Source: Aquimarina aggregata | Lineage (GTDB): Bacteria > Bacteroidota > Bacteroidia > Flavobacteriales > Flavobacteriaceae | DNA length: 64,000 bases | Reading direction: 5' to 3' | NCBI RefSeq assembly: GCF_001632745.1 | Contig: NZ_LQRT01000046.1 | Location: 248,001 to 312,000 of the forward strand | Part shown: piece by piece, positions 43,706-52,249 of the stretch | How positions within the stretch are numbered: position 1 is the stretch's first letter | Layout: the number at the start of each line of letters is the position of its first letter | The notes under the pieces: model-generated | Told to the model about the DNA's origin: nothing | The model's database searches: none | Seen by the model: only the letters and a program-made list of their open reading frames with translations | Position numbers and translations under genes: made by a program

Positions 43706-44863
43706 TTAGTTACTTACCTCTGTAATTTTAGCTTCACTATTCATATAGATATTTGTACCGGTAAGCTTATCGATTTCAAAACTATATGTTGTTGTTGGAG
43801 TATCAAATTGCTGAGAAACATTATTTGGAGTTGTAAATCTAAAAGCTCCGTAGCTAAAGCTCAATTCACACATTTCATACCCAGCATCTAACTCATACTT
43901 GATCCTTAATTTTGTTTCACTAATAGAAGATACATTGATACGCCCTACCTCGGTACTATTACTTATATCACAACCATTAGGATTGGTTAAAATCTCGATA
44001 TTAAAACCTCTTTCTCCTTGACCTGCTATAAAGCCATATGCTAAAAAAGTATTGAAAACGTCATTTTCACATATACCACAAGCATCATGATATCCATACG
44101 CCTGAATACATTCAGCTTCACATTTTTGAACACAGTATTCAAAAGATCTCACCCAATCTTTATAATAAAAACATCCTGAATAATAAGAATAATAATACTC
44201 TTGAGTCAAGTTTTTGTTATACGCAAAAGCAGAATAAAGACAATTACTATCTTTATCATAAACTTTAGAGTATGCTACGATCTCAAAACAATCTAAATTG
44301 ATTGAAGATAATGGTATTACATAAGTAGCTTTTTTTGTTCCTCCGAAATAGTAAGGAAAGGCTTTGAAGTTAAATTTCCATAATTTTGGAAAACCATTAG
44401 AATAGAAAGGTATATTTCCTTTTTCCCCAATATATAGGTATACCTTTTTCATAAACTTATTCTTGTCTGCTTTAAAAGTAAGGTATAGATTTTCATCATC
44501 ATTAGATACAATAACTTTACCTACTTTTTTCTTGTTTTGCCCAACTAATAAAGGCATCACTTTAGATTCTTTACACCTTAGATTTTTAACATCACTCTGC
44601 GATAATTCAGAAGGTTTAAGTAATGTATAATCATAATTCCAGTATCCTTTTTGATTAGTTTCAGCAAGTAATGGAGCTTCCTCTTCTTCTGCTCTTTTTT
44701 CATCACCTTCTAACCCTTGAGAACCATCATTTTCTACAAAATCCGGTTCGGCAACAACGCTTTCTGGTTGTTGCTCTGTAATATCACTTTCGTCTTTACT
44801 ACAAGAAGAAAAAGCTAAAAACAAAGCGATTAAACAATAATGTAATATGTAATTTTGTTTCAT
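43706..44863 (-). CDS. Cys-rich lipoprotein, function unknown
   Basis: The 385-residue lipoprotein (lipobox FSSC, lipid Cys at 21) has an acidic low-complexity segment (about 28-66, with EKRAEEEEAPLL), a middle domain of beta character and a cysteine cluster near residues 230-270 (YSGCFYYKDW, then EYCVQKCEAECIQAYG and ACGICEN). At least eight Cys lie within about 40 residues, suggesting disulfides or metal binding outside the cell. I recognise no family. It stands alone, convergent with the anti-sigma gene, and has no obvious partner. Confidence 0.7.
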   Translation of the reverse strand: MKQNYILHYCLIALFLAFSSCSKDESDITEQQPESVVAEPDFVENDGSQGLEGDEKRAEEEEAPLLAETNQKGYWNYDYTLLKPSELSQSDVKNLRCKESKVMPLLVGQNKKKVGKVIVSNDDENLYLTFKADKNKFMKKVYLYIGEKGNIPFYSNGFPKLWKFNFKAFPYYFGGTKKATYVIPLSSINLDCFEIVAYSKVYDKDSNCLYSAFAYNKNLTQEYYYSYYSGCFYYKDWVRSFEYCVQKCEAECIQAYGYHDACGICENDVFNTFLAYGFIAGQGERGFNIEILTNPNGCDISNSTEVGRINVSSISETKLRIKYELDAGYEMCELSFSYGAFRFTTPNNVSQQFDTPTTTYSFEIDKLTGTNIYMNSEAKITEVSN

Positions 44864-45107
44864 AATAAAAAATTAAAAAGTTTAAATTGTTTCCCTAAAA
44901 GTTCAGCAAAATTAAAAAAAATTAGGACTTGAAAAATATTTCATCTTATTTCATAGTAAATAAAATAGTGGATAACATCTTTAAACTTCAAGTTGTACTC
45001 AACATCGCTTTAGACAAACACTAACTGTTTTTAAACATTTTCTTGAAAAACTAGAGTTTACTTAAATAATTATTTGATTTTTAACAAAATAGCACCATAA
45101 AATACTT

Positions 45108-45593
45108 TTAATGTGTTTCTATTTTAATCGGAATTTTCCCCAATTTATACGTGTCAAAAATTTCAATAATTTCTTTATTGTTTATAAGTTTTACATCAAT
45201 TTGTTTTAAAACTTCTTCTTCAGACATCATAGATCTCATTAAGATCAGTTTAAATCCTTCCTTTCGTTTTTCTAATTGATCATCTCCTCTATTTTTTGAA
45301 GAAAACTCTTTATATGAATCGGCCATAGCTAACCAAACTTCAATTTCATTATCTGGATGTTGATCTCGTTTAAAATTTGTTATTGTTTGTTCTAAAGAAA
45401 CCGGATATACTTCTCTAAATGTTTCATGAATTCTTTTTATGCTTCCCAACTGCTTTTCTGTCAATTTTTCGTGTACTACAGATTCCGGAGTTAATTTTTC
45501 GATTTCAATATTTTGATACTCCGAATTTCCTTGTTTTGTATTTTGACAAGCCGTTAAAAGGAATATGGAAACTATAAACAACAAACTTTTCAT
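45108..45593 (-). CDS. Small lipoprotein, function unknown
   Basis: The 161-residue protein is a lipoprotein (MKSLLFIVSIFLLTAC, lipid Cys at 16). The mature part is helical and charged, with LTEKQLGSIKRIHETFREVY and RKEGFKLILMRSMMSEEEVL. No known domain or catalytic motif is visible. It is monocistronic: 244 bases separate it from the Cys-rich lipoprotein and 184 from the next gene upstream, with a terminator in the latter gap. A surface or periplasmic role is likely from the signal only. Confidence 0.7.
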   Translation of the reverse strand: MKSLLFIVSIFLLTACQNTKQGNSEYQNIEIEKLTPESVVHEKLTEKQLGSIKRIHETFREVYPVSLEQTITNFKRDQHPDNEIEVWLAMADSYKEFSSKNRGDDQLEKRKEGFKLILMRSMMSEEEVLKQIDVKLINNKEIIEIFDTYKLGKIPIKIETH

Positions 45594-45696
45594 TGTATGC
45601 TTTTTTTAAATTAGTGTACATCTAAAGTAGTAATTGCTAAGTTCGAACTTATTTTAGTGATTATTAGTACAACCATAAATAAATATTCATAAAACG

Positions 45697-45730
45697 AAAA
45701 GCTTGTTCATAATAGGGTGAACAAGCTTTT
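45697..45730 (-). terminator. Terminator of the DUF4331 operon
   Basis: AAAAGCTTGTTCA (45697-45709) pairs perfectly with TGAACAAGCTTTT (45718-45730) over 8 bases. On the minus strand it follows the last operon gene by 48 bases and has a weak T-run. Confidence 0.75.
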
Positions 45731-45777
45731 AACAAACATCAAAAAATAAAACTCAAAATTATTATATTAAAATACCT

Positions 45778-46800
45778 TTAAAAATTATAGGTTATTTGCG
45801 CCTCTATTAAAAATGGCCTGTCTTGAAGTATATACGTTTCATCTGTAGTCTCTAATGCATCTGTTAACCTTGCCGAAGTAGCAACTAATGGATCTTCCCA
45901 TTTGGTATTAAAAACATTCTCTAAAGTAACTCCAAACTTTATAGCTTTGATGGTATACTCTAATGTAATATCATTAACCAGGTATTTATTGGTATTTTGA
46001 TTATCTATAGCGCTAATATTGTCAAAATATCTATATCGCAATCCTCCTGAAAAATTCTTATAGTTTTCTATCATTATTCCTCCTTCTATACTTAATTCAT
46101 TTACAAAAGAAGGTTTATTATTCTCTAACCCAACAATACCTCTAGCAAAAATCATTTTAGAATCAATAGATAACCATTTATTTAGTTGATATGAAGCATT
46201 AAAATCTATCCCCAATCTTTGATCATCTAATTCTAAATTTGCAATATCCTGATCATCAACATATGTGTATCCATTATTTAAATTAAAATACCAAACATTA
46301 GCACCTATCAAAATTTGATGAGAAAGCACTCTGGTTACTCCTAACTCTAATCCATATGATCTTGCTATTGTATTAGTAGTGGTGGCTATATTGTTATGAC
46401 TATATAATCCTAACCCTGAGTTTAGAGATATCGCAAAGTATTCACTTGGCATAAAAACTATATTAGTTTTAGGTAAAATGATCATATTAGATGAGTACTC
46501 TGTATCAAAATCATTTTCAACATATTCAAAATAATCTACTTGCAACTTTGGAATAATACTAAGTTTTTTATTTCTAGAGTTATTATTGTTTAACTCGATT
46601 GTATTGGTTCTAAAACCTAATATGTTAGTCTTTACAATATCAAATGGTCTTTTTTCAAATTTATTAGCATATAACTCAATTTGGAAATCATGAAAAATAT
46701 CTACAGGTATTTCTAGGTTATGTTTTTCTTCTGTTATCATTTGGGTATATCCCAATCCAGATATAAAAAACAACATTAGTAGTATACGAAACTTTTTCAT
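45778..46800 (-). CDS. Outer-membrane beta-barrel, TonB-receptor-like without plug
   Basis: The 340-residue exported protein (signal MKKFRILLMLFFISGLGYTQ) consists of amphipathic strands typical of the C-terminal barrel of TonB-dependent receptors. These include LSINSGLGLYSHNN-like strands, LENVFNTKWEDPLVATSARL, and a final ITYNF with a terminal aromatic for BAM recognition. There is no plug domain and it is about half the usual size, so it is either a plugless barrel or a shortened receptor. It is the last gene of the DUF4331-TPR operon, 14 bases after the TPR gene. Confidence 0.75.
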   Translation of the reverse strand: MKKFRILLMLFFISGLGYTQMITEEKHNLEIPVDIFHDFQIELYANKFEKRPFDIVKTNILGFRTNTIELNNNNSRNKKLSIIPKLQVDYFEYVENDFDTEYSSNMIILPKTNIVFMPSEYFAISLNSGLGLYSHNNIATTTNTIARSYGLELGVTRVLSHQILIGANVWYFNLNNGYTYVDDQDIANLELDDQRLGIDFNASYQLNKWLSIDSKMIFARGIVGLENNKPSFVNELSIEGGIMIENYKNFSGGLRYRYFDNISAIDNQNTNKYLVNDITLEYTIKAIKFGVTLENVFNTKWEDPLVATSARLTDALETTDETYILQDRPFLIEAQITYNF

Positions 46801-46814
46801 CAGACCTTCTTTTT

Positions 46815-48104
46815 TTAGAGTTTTGCTATTTTCTGAGATAAAACAGGTCCCAACTCGTAAGCGCTTTCTATTAATTCTTTTTTGATTGTATTTACTTTAT
46901 TTTGAAATCCATTTGTTTTGTAAATTTCAGCGATGTGATACTGCGTTTCAGGTTCAAATGTTTTACCAATAATAAATTTTTCTGCTATCTCTAAAGCTTT
47001 TTCATGCTCTCCTTTTAAATTCAAAATATGTGCTTTTAAATCGTAAGACTGTGGAGTGGGTCTGTTATCAATTTCTTCTTCGGCTATTTCTAAAGCCTTA
47101 TTAAAATCCTGATATTCCTCTGCCAAAAGCATTGCATTGTATGTATTATACATTTTACCATATCTCTTATCAGCAATTGCATATTTATACCCTATAAGAT
47201 TTCCTTTTTTTGTTAAATGATCTTTTTGAAATTCTGCAATTTCAGCTTTTAATAAAAAGTAATCTGGACTTTGATACGACTCTGTAACGGCATCTATAAT
47301 TCTTAAAGCTTCTTGTGGATTATGTTCATATGAATAAATGATCCAAGCAATACCCTTCATTGCATAGGCGTTAGATGGATCAATTTCTAATGTTTTTAGA
47401 TAATAATCGTATGAATCCTTAATTCTACCAGCATGACCATAGTAATCAGCAAGGTTTGTGTATGACCATAGCATTAACCCTTTCTTGTTACTCTGCTCTG
47501 CGATTGTTTTAGCTTTTTCCATATTGCGTATCGTTGCGTCCAGATCACCTTTGTAATCGTTCCATTTAGCTAACCGAATTAAAAAATTATACTTACTTTG
47601 ATCGGCTATTTCTTCTAAGTATTTTTTAGCTTCATTGTATTGACCTAACTCCATAGAAACATCAAACAGTACCATTTTTGCCGATGCATTTGGATTTAGA
47701 ATATAAGCACCTTGAGCAGCATTTTTTGCTTCTTTAAATCGATGTTGTGAAATGTAATTTCTAGCTAATGCTAGTAAGTATCCTTCTTTTTTGATGGCAG
47801 CTACTTTTACAGATTTAACCAATACCTGCTCTGCTTGCTTTAAAAATTGAATATTTCCAGTTGACTGAAACATCTCAGAATATACACCTGCTACTGCAAT
47901 CATCGCCGGTAATTGTATACTATCTGTTTTTATTTTTGTGTTCCAAAAATTTAATTTCTTATTTGTTTCATTAATATTTTGGTGATTATTGTGCGATAAA
48001 TATTTAACATAATCATTTGAATTTGTAACTACTTGACTCGGTTCTTGGCATGAAGTTGTAATTGCCACAAGTAATACGATGCAGATATAATATATAGGTT
48101 TCAT
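46815..48104 (-). CDS. TPR-repeat lipoprotein
   Basis: The 429-residue lipoprotein (MKPIYYICIVLLVAITTSC, lipid Cys at 19) has tetratricopeptide-like helix pairs through its length. Examples are AQGAYILNPNASAKMVLFD, DSYDYYLKTLEIDPSNAYAM and NRPTPQSYDLKAHILNLKGE. TPR scaffolds mediate protein-protein contacts, so it may assemble a complex on the outer membrane with the DUF4331 proteins upstream and the barrel downstream. It is 95 bases from the DUF4331 gene before it. That gap holds a small stem (CATTTT/AAAATG). Confidence 0.8.
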   Translation of the reverse strand: MKPIYYICIVLLVAITTSCQEPSQVVTNSNDYVKYLSHNNHQNINETNKKLNFWNTKIKTDSIQLPAMIAVAGVYSEMFQSTGNIQFLKQAEQVLVKSVKVAAIKKEGYLLALARNYISQHRFKEAKNAAQGAYILNPNASAKMVLFDVSMELGQYNEAKKYLEEIADQSKYNFLIRLAKWNDYKGDLDATIRNMEKAKTIAEQSNKKGLMLWSYTNLADYYGHAGRIKDSYDYYLKTLEIDPSNAYAMKGIAWIIYSYEHNPQEALRIIDAVTESYQSPDYFLLKAEIAEFQKDHLTKKGNLIGYKYAIADKRYGKMYNTYNAMLLAEEYQDFNKALEIAEEEIDNRPTPQSYDLKAHILNLKGEHEKALEIAEKFIIGKTFEPETQYHIAEIYKTNGFQNKVNTIKKELIESAYELGPVLSQKIAKL

Positions 48105-48199
48105 TTGTTTTGTTTTTTGAAGTTACATTTACCCCTGCCACTTAATAGCGTACATTTTGCAAAATCCGTAAAATGACAGAAGGCAAGTATTTTATTCGT

Positions 48200-48805
48200 T
48201 TATAAACTATGAGGAGCTTCTAAATAAGGAAATACGTTTAACGGTGTTTCTCCAGCACTACTCACACCATCGGTGACTAAGATTGGTAAGTCTGGTGTAC
48301 CATCATTATCAATATCCTGTCCATTAAATCGATCTCCATTTTGACCACCAAATATTAGTATTAAAGAAATATCAATAACATCATCGGTTAATCTTCTACC
48401 TGTCAAAATATTAGTTCCATCAAAATATGTAGTTGGCGCTCCCGGAGCTACCTGTAATACATCAGAAGCTAATATTGTTGTTAGCGTTGTGGCATCTAAT
48501 CCTAAAATGTTATTTTCATACTCAACACCAAATGCAGCGTGTAAAGCTACCGCCTGATCTAAAAATAAGGGTTGAAATTTTGCTCCTTGTTCTGAAGGAA
48601 CTGTGATATTAAAATCATCCTTAATTGATGAACTTCCACTTAATACAGTATTGATACCTGGTCTCCCCATTTGATCTTCTTGTTCAAAAGTGCCACTAAA
48701 ATCTAAAGGTTCAGGTCCTGTTGTATTATCGTCGTTTCCGCAACTCATTAAACTTGTTAGTAAAACAAATACTGCTATTATATTTTTTAATTTATTAAGT
48801 TTCAT
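48200..48805 (-). CDS. DUF4331-type lipoprotein
   Basis: The 201-residue lipoprotein (lipobox LMSC, lipid Cys at 22) shows the DUF4331 layout. A short head rich in FSGTFEQEDQMGRPGINTVL is followed by a beta-rich body with LTDDVIDISLILIFGGQNGD and a C-terminal FPYLEAPHSL. It corresponds to the shorter C-terminal version of the family next to a longer, unlipidated copy 20 bases upstream. The two may fold together, as halves of one DUF4331 protein. Function of DUF4331 is unknown; many copies are surface-exposed. Confidence 0.82.
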   Translation of the reverse strand: MKLNKLKNIIAVFVLLTSLMSCGNDDNTTGPEPLDFSGTFEQEDQMGRPGINTVLSGSSSIKDDFNITVPSEQGAKFQPLFLDQAVALHAAFGVEYENNILGLDATTLTTILASDVLQVAPGAPTTYFDGTNILTGRRLTDDVIDISLILIFGGQNGDRFNGQDIDNDGTPDLPILVTDGVSSAGETPLNVFPYLEAPHSL

Positions 48806-48825
48806 AATCTATATTTTTATTTTTA

Positions 48826-49509
48826 TTATTGTTTTCTTTTAGCCTCTACCCAAGCATTAAACACCTCTACTCCTGTTCCTGCAGGATGACTAAATGTCCC
48901 TCCTAGTAAAGAATTAGGTACTTCTACAACAATAGACAGCACATTTGTTTGGTCAAAATCATCATTCCCCGGATTATTAAATCCGTTTGGTGCCATACCA
49001 CCTATTACCTGATTAAATTGACTAAAATCAAAAAAGAACGGATCTTCTCGCAATCCCGCGAAATAAGAAATTCCATTATCAGAAGAAGTAGTTGCATTTG
49101 CACCAGAACTGATAGCAACTTCGCCTAAGTATTGAGTTTGATCATTAATTGTACTATTTAAACCAGTGGCAGAAGGTTGATAAGGTCCAAAAAAGTACAT
49201 AACTCCATTTCTTGGTATAGCCTGAATTACAAGATCTTCTACGAGATCACCATTATTATCTATGTTTATTTCAACCAATACATTTTCGTCAAATGTAGCA
49301 TCATTACCCGCAGGCGCTAAAGAGCTTTGTACGTTTGCTACAAAAACTGTATTATCAGGATTTGCAGCCTCAAAAGCATAAAAATCTGTGATATCTGCAG
49401 TAGTTCCCGAAACCGCTGGAGCATCTAGATGATCAGCTGCTGTTAAGACTACCCCAATACAAAGCAGTCCTCCAATAATAAATAAGTTTGTTTTTTTAAT
49501 CCGTTTCAT
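48826..49509 (-). CDS. DUF4331 domain protein
   Basis: The 227-residue exported protein starts MKRIKKTNLFIIGGLLCIGV and then AADHLDAPAVSGTTADITDF, the signature start of DUF4331 (DHxDAP). The body has ATFDENVLVEINIDNNGDLV and IQAIPRNGVMYFFG strands. It is the first gene of an operon with a lipidated DUF4331 protein, a TPR lipoprotein and an outer-membrane barrel. The family has no assigned activity. The divergent region to the LETM1-related gene is 216 bases long. Confidence 0.85.
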   Translation of the reverse strand: MKRIKKTNLFIIGGLLCIGVVLTAADHLDAPAVSGTTADITDFYAFEAANPDNTVFVANVQSSLAPAGNDATFDENVLVEINIDNNGDLVEDLVIQAIPRNGVMYFFGPYQPSATGLNSTINDQTQYLGEVAISSGANATTSSDNGISYFAGLREDPFFFDFSQFNQVIGGMAPNGFNNPGNDDFDQTNVLSIVVEVPNSLLGGTFSHPAGTGVEVFNAWVEAKRKQ

Positions 49510-49699
49510 TTTTTTAATTTTAAAGTTTACAGCAATATCTACGAGAAGAAATATCTAATGGTTTTTATTTGATTGTTAAATATTTGTTAACACAAATTCT
49601 TTCTAAAATTTATACCTTGAAACTTAGTTAAATGAGAAGTAACCAAATCCTCAACGATATGTAAACAAATTTTCGGTAAAGCATTTGATAAAATAAAAC

Positions 49700-49707
49700 T
49701 AACTTTG
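49700..49707 (+). promoter_or_regulatory. Putative -7 box (TAACTTTG) of the LETM1-related gene
   Basis: TAACTTTG matches TAnnTTTG and lies 18 bases before the ATG. No well-spaced -33 TTG is seen, so the promoter call is tentative. Confidence 0.35.
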
Positions 49708-49725
49708 TAACAAACAGTATCGCCT

Positions 49726-50910
49726 ATGAATCCATCAACTCTAGGTTGGATTGATAAATTTCTACGAGAACAGGAAGAGAACAAAATACTCTATTCTATA
49801 TCTCTTGATAGGTTGTATCTAGATTTAAAAAAAGCAGGATTTATTTATGGTACTTCGATTGAGACTATATTACCGCATAATCCAAGTATTACATACTCTG
49901 AAGAAGAGCGTACTAAAATCAATTTGTTTACTGCATTAATTGTTACGTACCACGATACTATAGAAAATGGAAGTAAAGACGATTGTATTGATGCACTGAT
50001 TCATTTTTACGGTTTTTTAGATACCAAAAAATCATTATTTTCATTTGTTAACGCACTTACAACTAGTAAAAGTGAAAAACTAGAAAAAATCATTCATACT
50101 AGAATTCAAACCAATGAATCTATTTTCAAGAAAAACTTTAGCCATTTACTCACTAATGCATTACTTTTTATTGATATTCTAGCTTTTGAACATTATCTGA
50201 TTCATGATAAAGATCCTATAGAATATGCTGCTAAGTTAGAAGAAACCCTAACAAACACTGTTTTTTTAGCCTTAAATTCTAAAGAAAAAAAAGATGACTA
50301 TGATGAGTTATTGGTAAAGTTATTTGCTTCTTCTGTTCGATATACTAGTGTTTCGACAGAAGAAGAAGCCAGTTTTGATCATATAGACCTTGATGAGTAT
50401 ACCGATGATTTAGAGAAAAGGTATATTCTTGATCTTACTTGTCTCGCGGTGTGGAATGATATAAAATTAGATAAAGGAGAGCAGGACTTTATTTCTGCAC
50501 TGGGAGCAGTACTTACTTTACCCAATAGTCTGGTTCTGGATTCTCTTAAGGATGTATATACTTTTATAGAAAATCATAAAGAGAATATTACATTTTTTAA
50601 TTATTCACATCCAGCGTTACATTTCTATCAACAGACTTCAAGAACAGTAAGTGTTTTGATTCTTAGAAATAAAAAACGTCTTATAAAAGAAATTTCTGAA
50701 AGTAAAGATCTTATGATTTTATTAGGTCAATCTGCTATGAGAGACTTATCTAAAGAAGAAAAAAAACAAGTAAAGCAGCAATTGCTTGATATTTGCAAAA
50801 CGATTCCTTCTTTAGCAATATTTATATTACCAGGGGGTAGTCTTTTGCTTCCTTTATTGGTAAAGTTTATTCCTCAATTACTACCCTCTGCATTTAACGA
50901 GAATAAATAG
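49726..50910 (+). CDS. LETM1-related biofilm-associated protein
   Basis: The 394-residue cytoplasmic protein is largely helical, with no signal peptide. Near its C-terminus it has DLSKEEKKQVKQQLLDICKT followed by the hydrophobic IPSLAIFILPGGSLLLPLLV, a pattern shared with the ribosome/membrane-binding region of LETM1 proteins. Bacteroidota members of this family are annotated as LETM1-related biofilm-associated; their molecular role is not established. It is divergent from the DUF4331 operon and convergent, with a 5-base gap, with the sigma-linked membrane protein. Confidence 0.8.
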   Translation: MNPSTLGWIDKFLREQEENKILYSISLDRLYLDLKKAGFIYGTSIETILPHNPSITYSEEERTKINLFTALIVTYHDTIENGSKDDCIDALIHFYGFLDTKKSLFSFVNALTTSKSEKLEKIIHTRIQTNESIFKKNFSHLLTNALLFIDILAFEHYLIHDKDPIEYAAKLEETLTNTVFLALNSKEKKDDYDELLVKLFASSVRYTSVSTEEEASFDHIDLDEYTDDLEKRYILDLTCLAVWNDIKLDKGEQDFISALGAVLTLPNSLVLDSLKDVYTFIENHKENITFFNYSHPALHFYQQTSRTVSVLILRNKKRLIKEISESKDLMILLGQSAMRDLSKEEKKQVKQQLLDICKTIPSLAIFILPGGSLLLPLLVKFIPQLLPSAFNENK

Positions 50911-50915
50911 TCTTT

Positions 50916-51539
50916 TTACAATTCTAGTTTTTCAAGTTCATTGTAGTTATTTTTAAGTCTACGCGTTAAGATGCCATAAATCAATCTATAGAATAAGGCT
51001 ATAAACGCAATTGTAACTGCCATAACAAAGATTGTAATTGCTATTACTAAGAAAACTGGTATATCTTCATCTGCAGACTGTTGTGAATATGTATCTGTGA
51101 AAAAGGTTAAATACCCTACTATACTCATTGTAGTAATGACAAGAAAACTAATATTTACCCAAATATAATGTCTAACCGTCTTGCGTGTTTTTAAAATATT
51201 TTGCATTAATATTTTAGCAGAATCTGTTGTTTTAATCCTTTTATAATTGAGATAAAATCGAATGATAAAATAAATTAAAATAGAATAGGATAACACTGTT
51301 GAAACAATCGAAAAACCTTCTAGTCCAGCTACTTCTAAACCATCATATTTGCCACTAAGTCTTACGGCAATGTCAATTGAAGCCCACAATAAAAATTCTA
51401 ATACGCTAATAACAAAAATCCATTTCACGATTGAAGAAGATTTTTTCAATATCATTTGATAAATTTCTTCAAACGATAACCTAGGAAGGGCGGCTTCTTG
51501 CTTCTGCCAGTCTTTTTTTAATAATTCTAATTCATCCAT
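50916..51539 (-). CDS. Membrane protein paired with ECF sigma factor
   Basis: The 207-residue protein has an N-terminal cytoplasmic part (DELELLKKDWQKQEAALPRL) and four predicted membrane helices (WIFVISVLEFLLWASIDI, VLSYSILIYFIIRFYL, WVNISFLVITTMSIVGYL, VFLVIAITIFVMAVTIAFIA). It follows the ECF sigma gene by four bases, the usual position of an anti-sigma factor, and the short cytoplasmic head could bind the sigma protein. It has no recognised anti-sigma domain. Calling it the anti-sigma partner is inference from position. Confidence 0.75.
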   Translation of the reverse strand: MDELELLKKDWQKQEAALPRLSFEEIYQMILKKSSSIVKWIFVISVLEFLLWASIDIAVRLSGKYDGLEVAGLEGFSIVSTVLSYSILIYFIIRFYLNYKRIKTTDSAKILMQNILKTRKTVRHYIWVNISFLVITTMSIVGYLTFFTDTYSQQSADEDIPVFLVIAITIFVMAVTIAFIALFYRLIYGILTRRLKNNYNELEKLEL

Positions 51540-51543
51540 GGGG

Positions 51544-52038
51544 TTATGGGTTTAATATTTTTTTCAATTTTGTCTTAACTCTATTCATTTTCACTCTAGC
51601 ATTTACCTCGCTTATACCCATAGTATCAGCGATTTCTTTATATGATTTATCTTCTAAATACAAAAAAACCAAAGCTTTTTCTATATCATTAAGTTGTTTT
51701 ACAGCAGCATACATTAATTTTAATTGTTGCTCTACTTCATCATCGTACTCTTCTGCCTTAATTCTAAAATTCATCGTATCAATATCCGTCGTCTTAAGAC
51801 TTCTTTTTGATCTACGATATAATGTAATAGCCGTATTTAAAGCCACTCTATACATCCAGGTACTAAATTTAGCATCTCCTCTAAACTTTGGATAAGCTTT
51901 CCAGAGCTGAATTGTAATTTCCTGAAACAGGTCATTATGCGAATCCTGATCACTGGTGTAAATTCGGCAAACCTTATGAACAATATTCTGATTTTGCTCA
52001 AGGTTCGTTACAAAACTATGTTCTAATTCTTTATTCAC
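51544..52038 (-). CDS. ECF-type RNA polymerase sigma factor
   Basis: The 164-residue protein has sigma region 2 (VHKVCRIYTSDQDSHNDLFQ, then ITIQLWKAYPKFRG) and region 4 with the HTH YKEIADTMGISEVNARVKMN. The size and lack of other sigma regions make it an ECF factor. It is the first gene of a two-gene unit with the four-helix membrane protein that starts four bases behind its stop. It is divergent from the NDH-2 gene; no target promoters could be read from the window. Confidence 0.9.
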   Translation of the reverse strand: MNKELEHSFVTNLEQNQNIVHKVCRIYTSDQDSHNDLFQEITIQLWKAYPKFRGDAKFSTWMYRVALNTAITLYRRSKRSLKTTDIDTMNFRIKAEEYDDEVEQQLKLMYAAVKQLNDIEKALVFLYLEDKSYKEIADTMGISEVNARVKMNRVKTKLKKILNP

Positions 52039-52212
52039 TTTAGTTAGTTACATCTTATTGGTAGTTCAAAAAACAAATATGTTACAATCAAAACTAAAAT
52101 TTATTATTCTACTATATTTTTCTTCATTAACAAAAAAAATAACTACTTCAAATAATACTATAATTTAATATATAAAAACAACCTTTTTTTAGGGTATATA
52201 ACTTTATCATTT

Positions 52213-52220
52213 TACCTTTG
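52213..52220 (+). promoter_or_regulatory. Putative -7 box (TACCTTTG) of the NDH-2 gene
   Basis: TACCTTTG matches the Bacteroidota TAnnTTTG consensus and lies 29 bases before the ATG at 52250. The -33 region holds only a T-run. Confidence 0.4.
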
Positions 52221-52249
52221 TCTGAGATGAATAGCATAAAAATATATAG

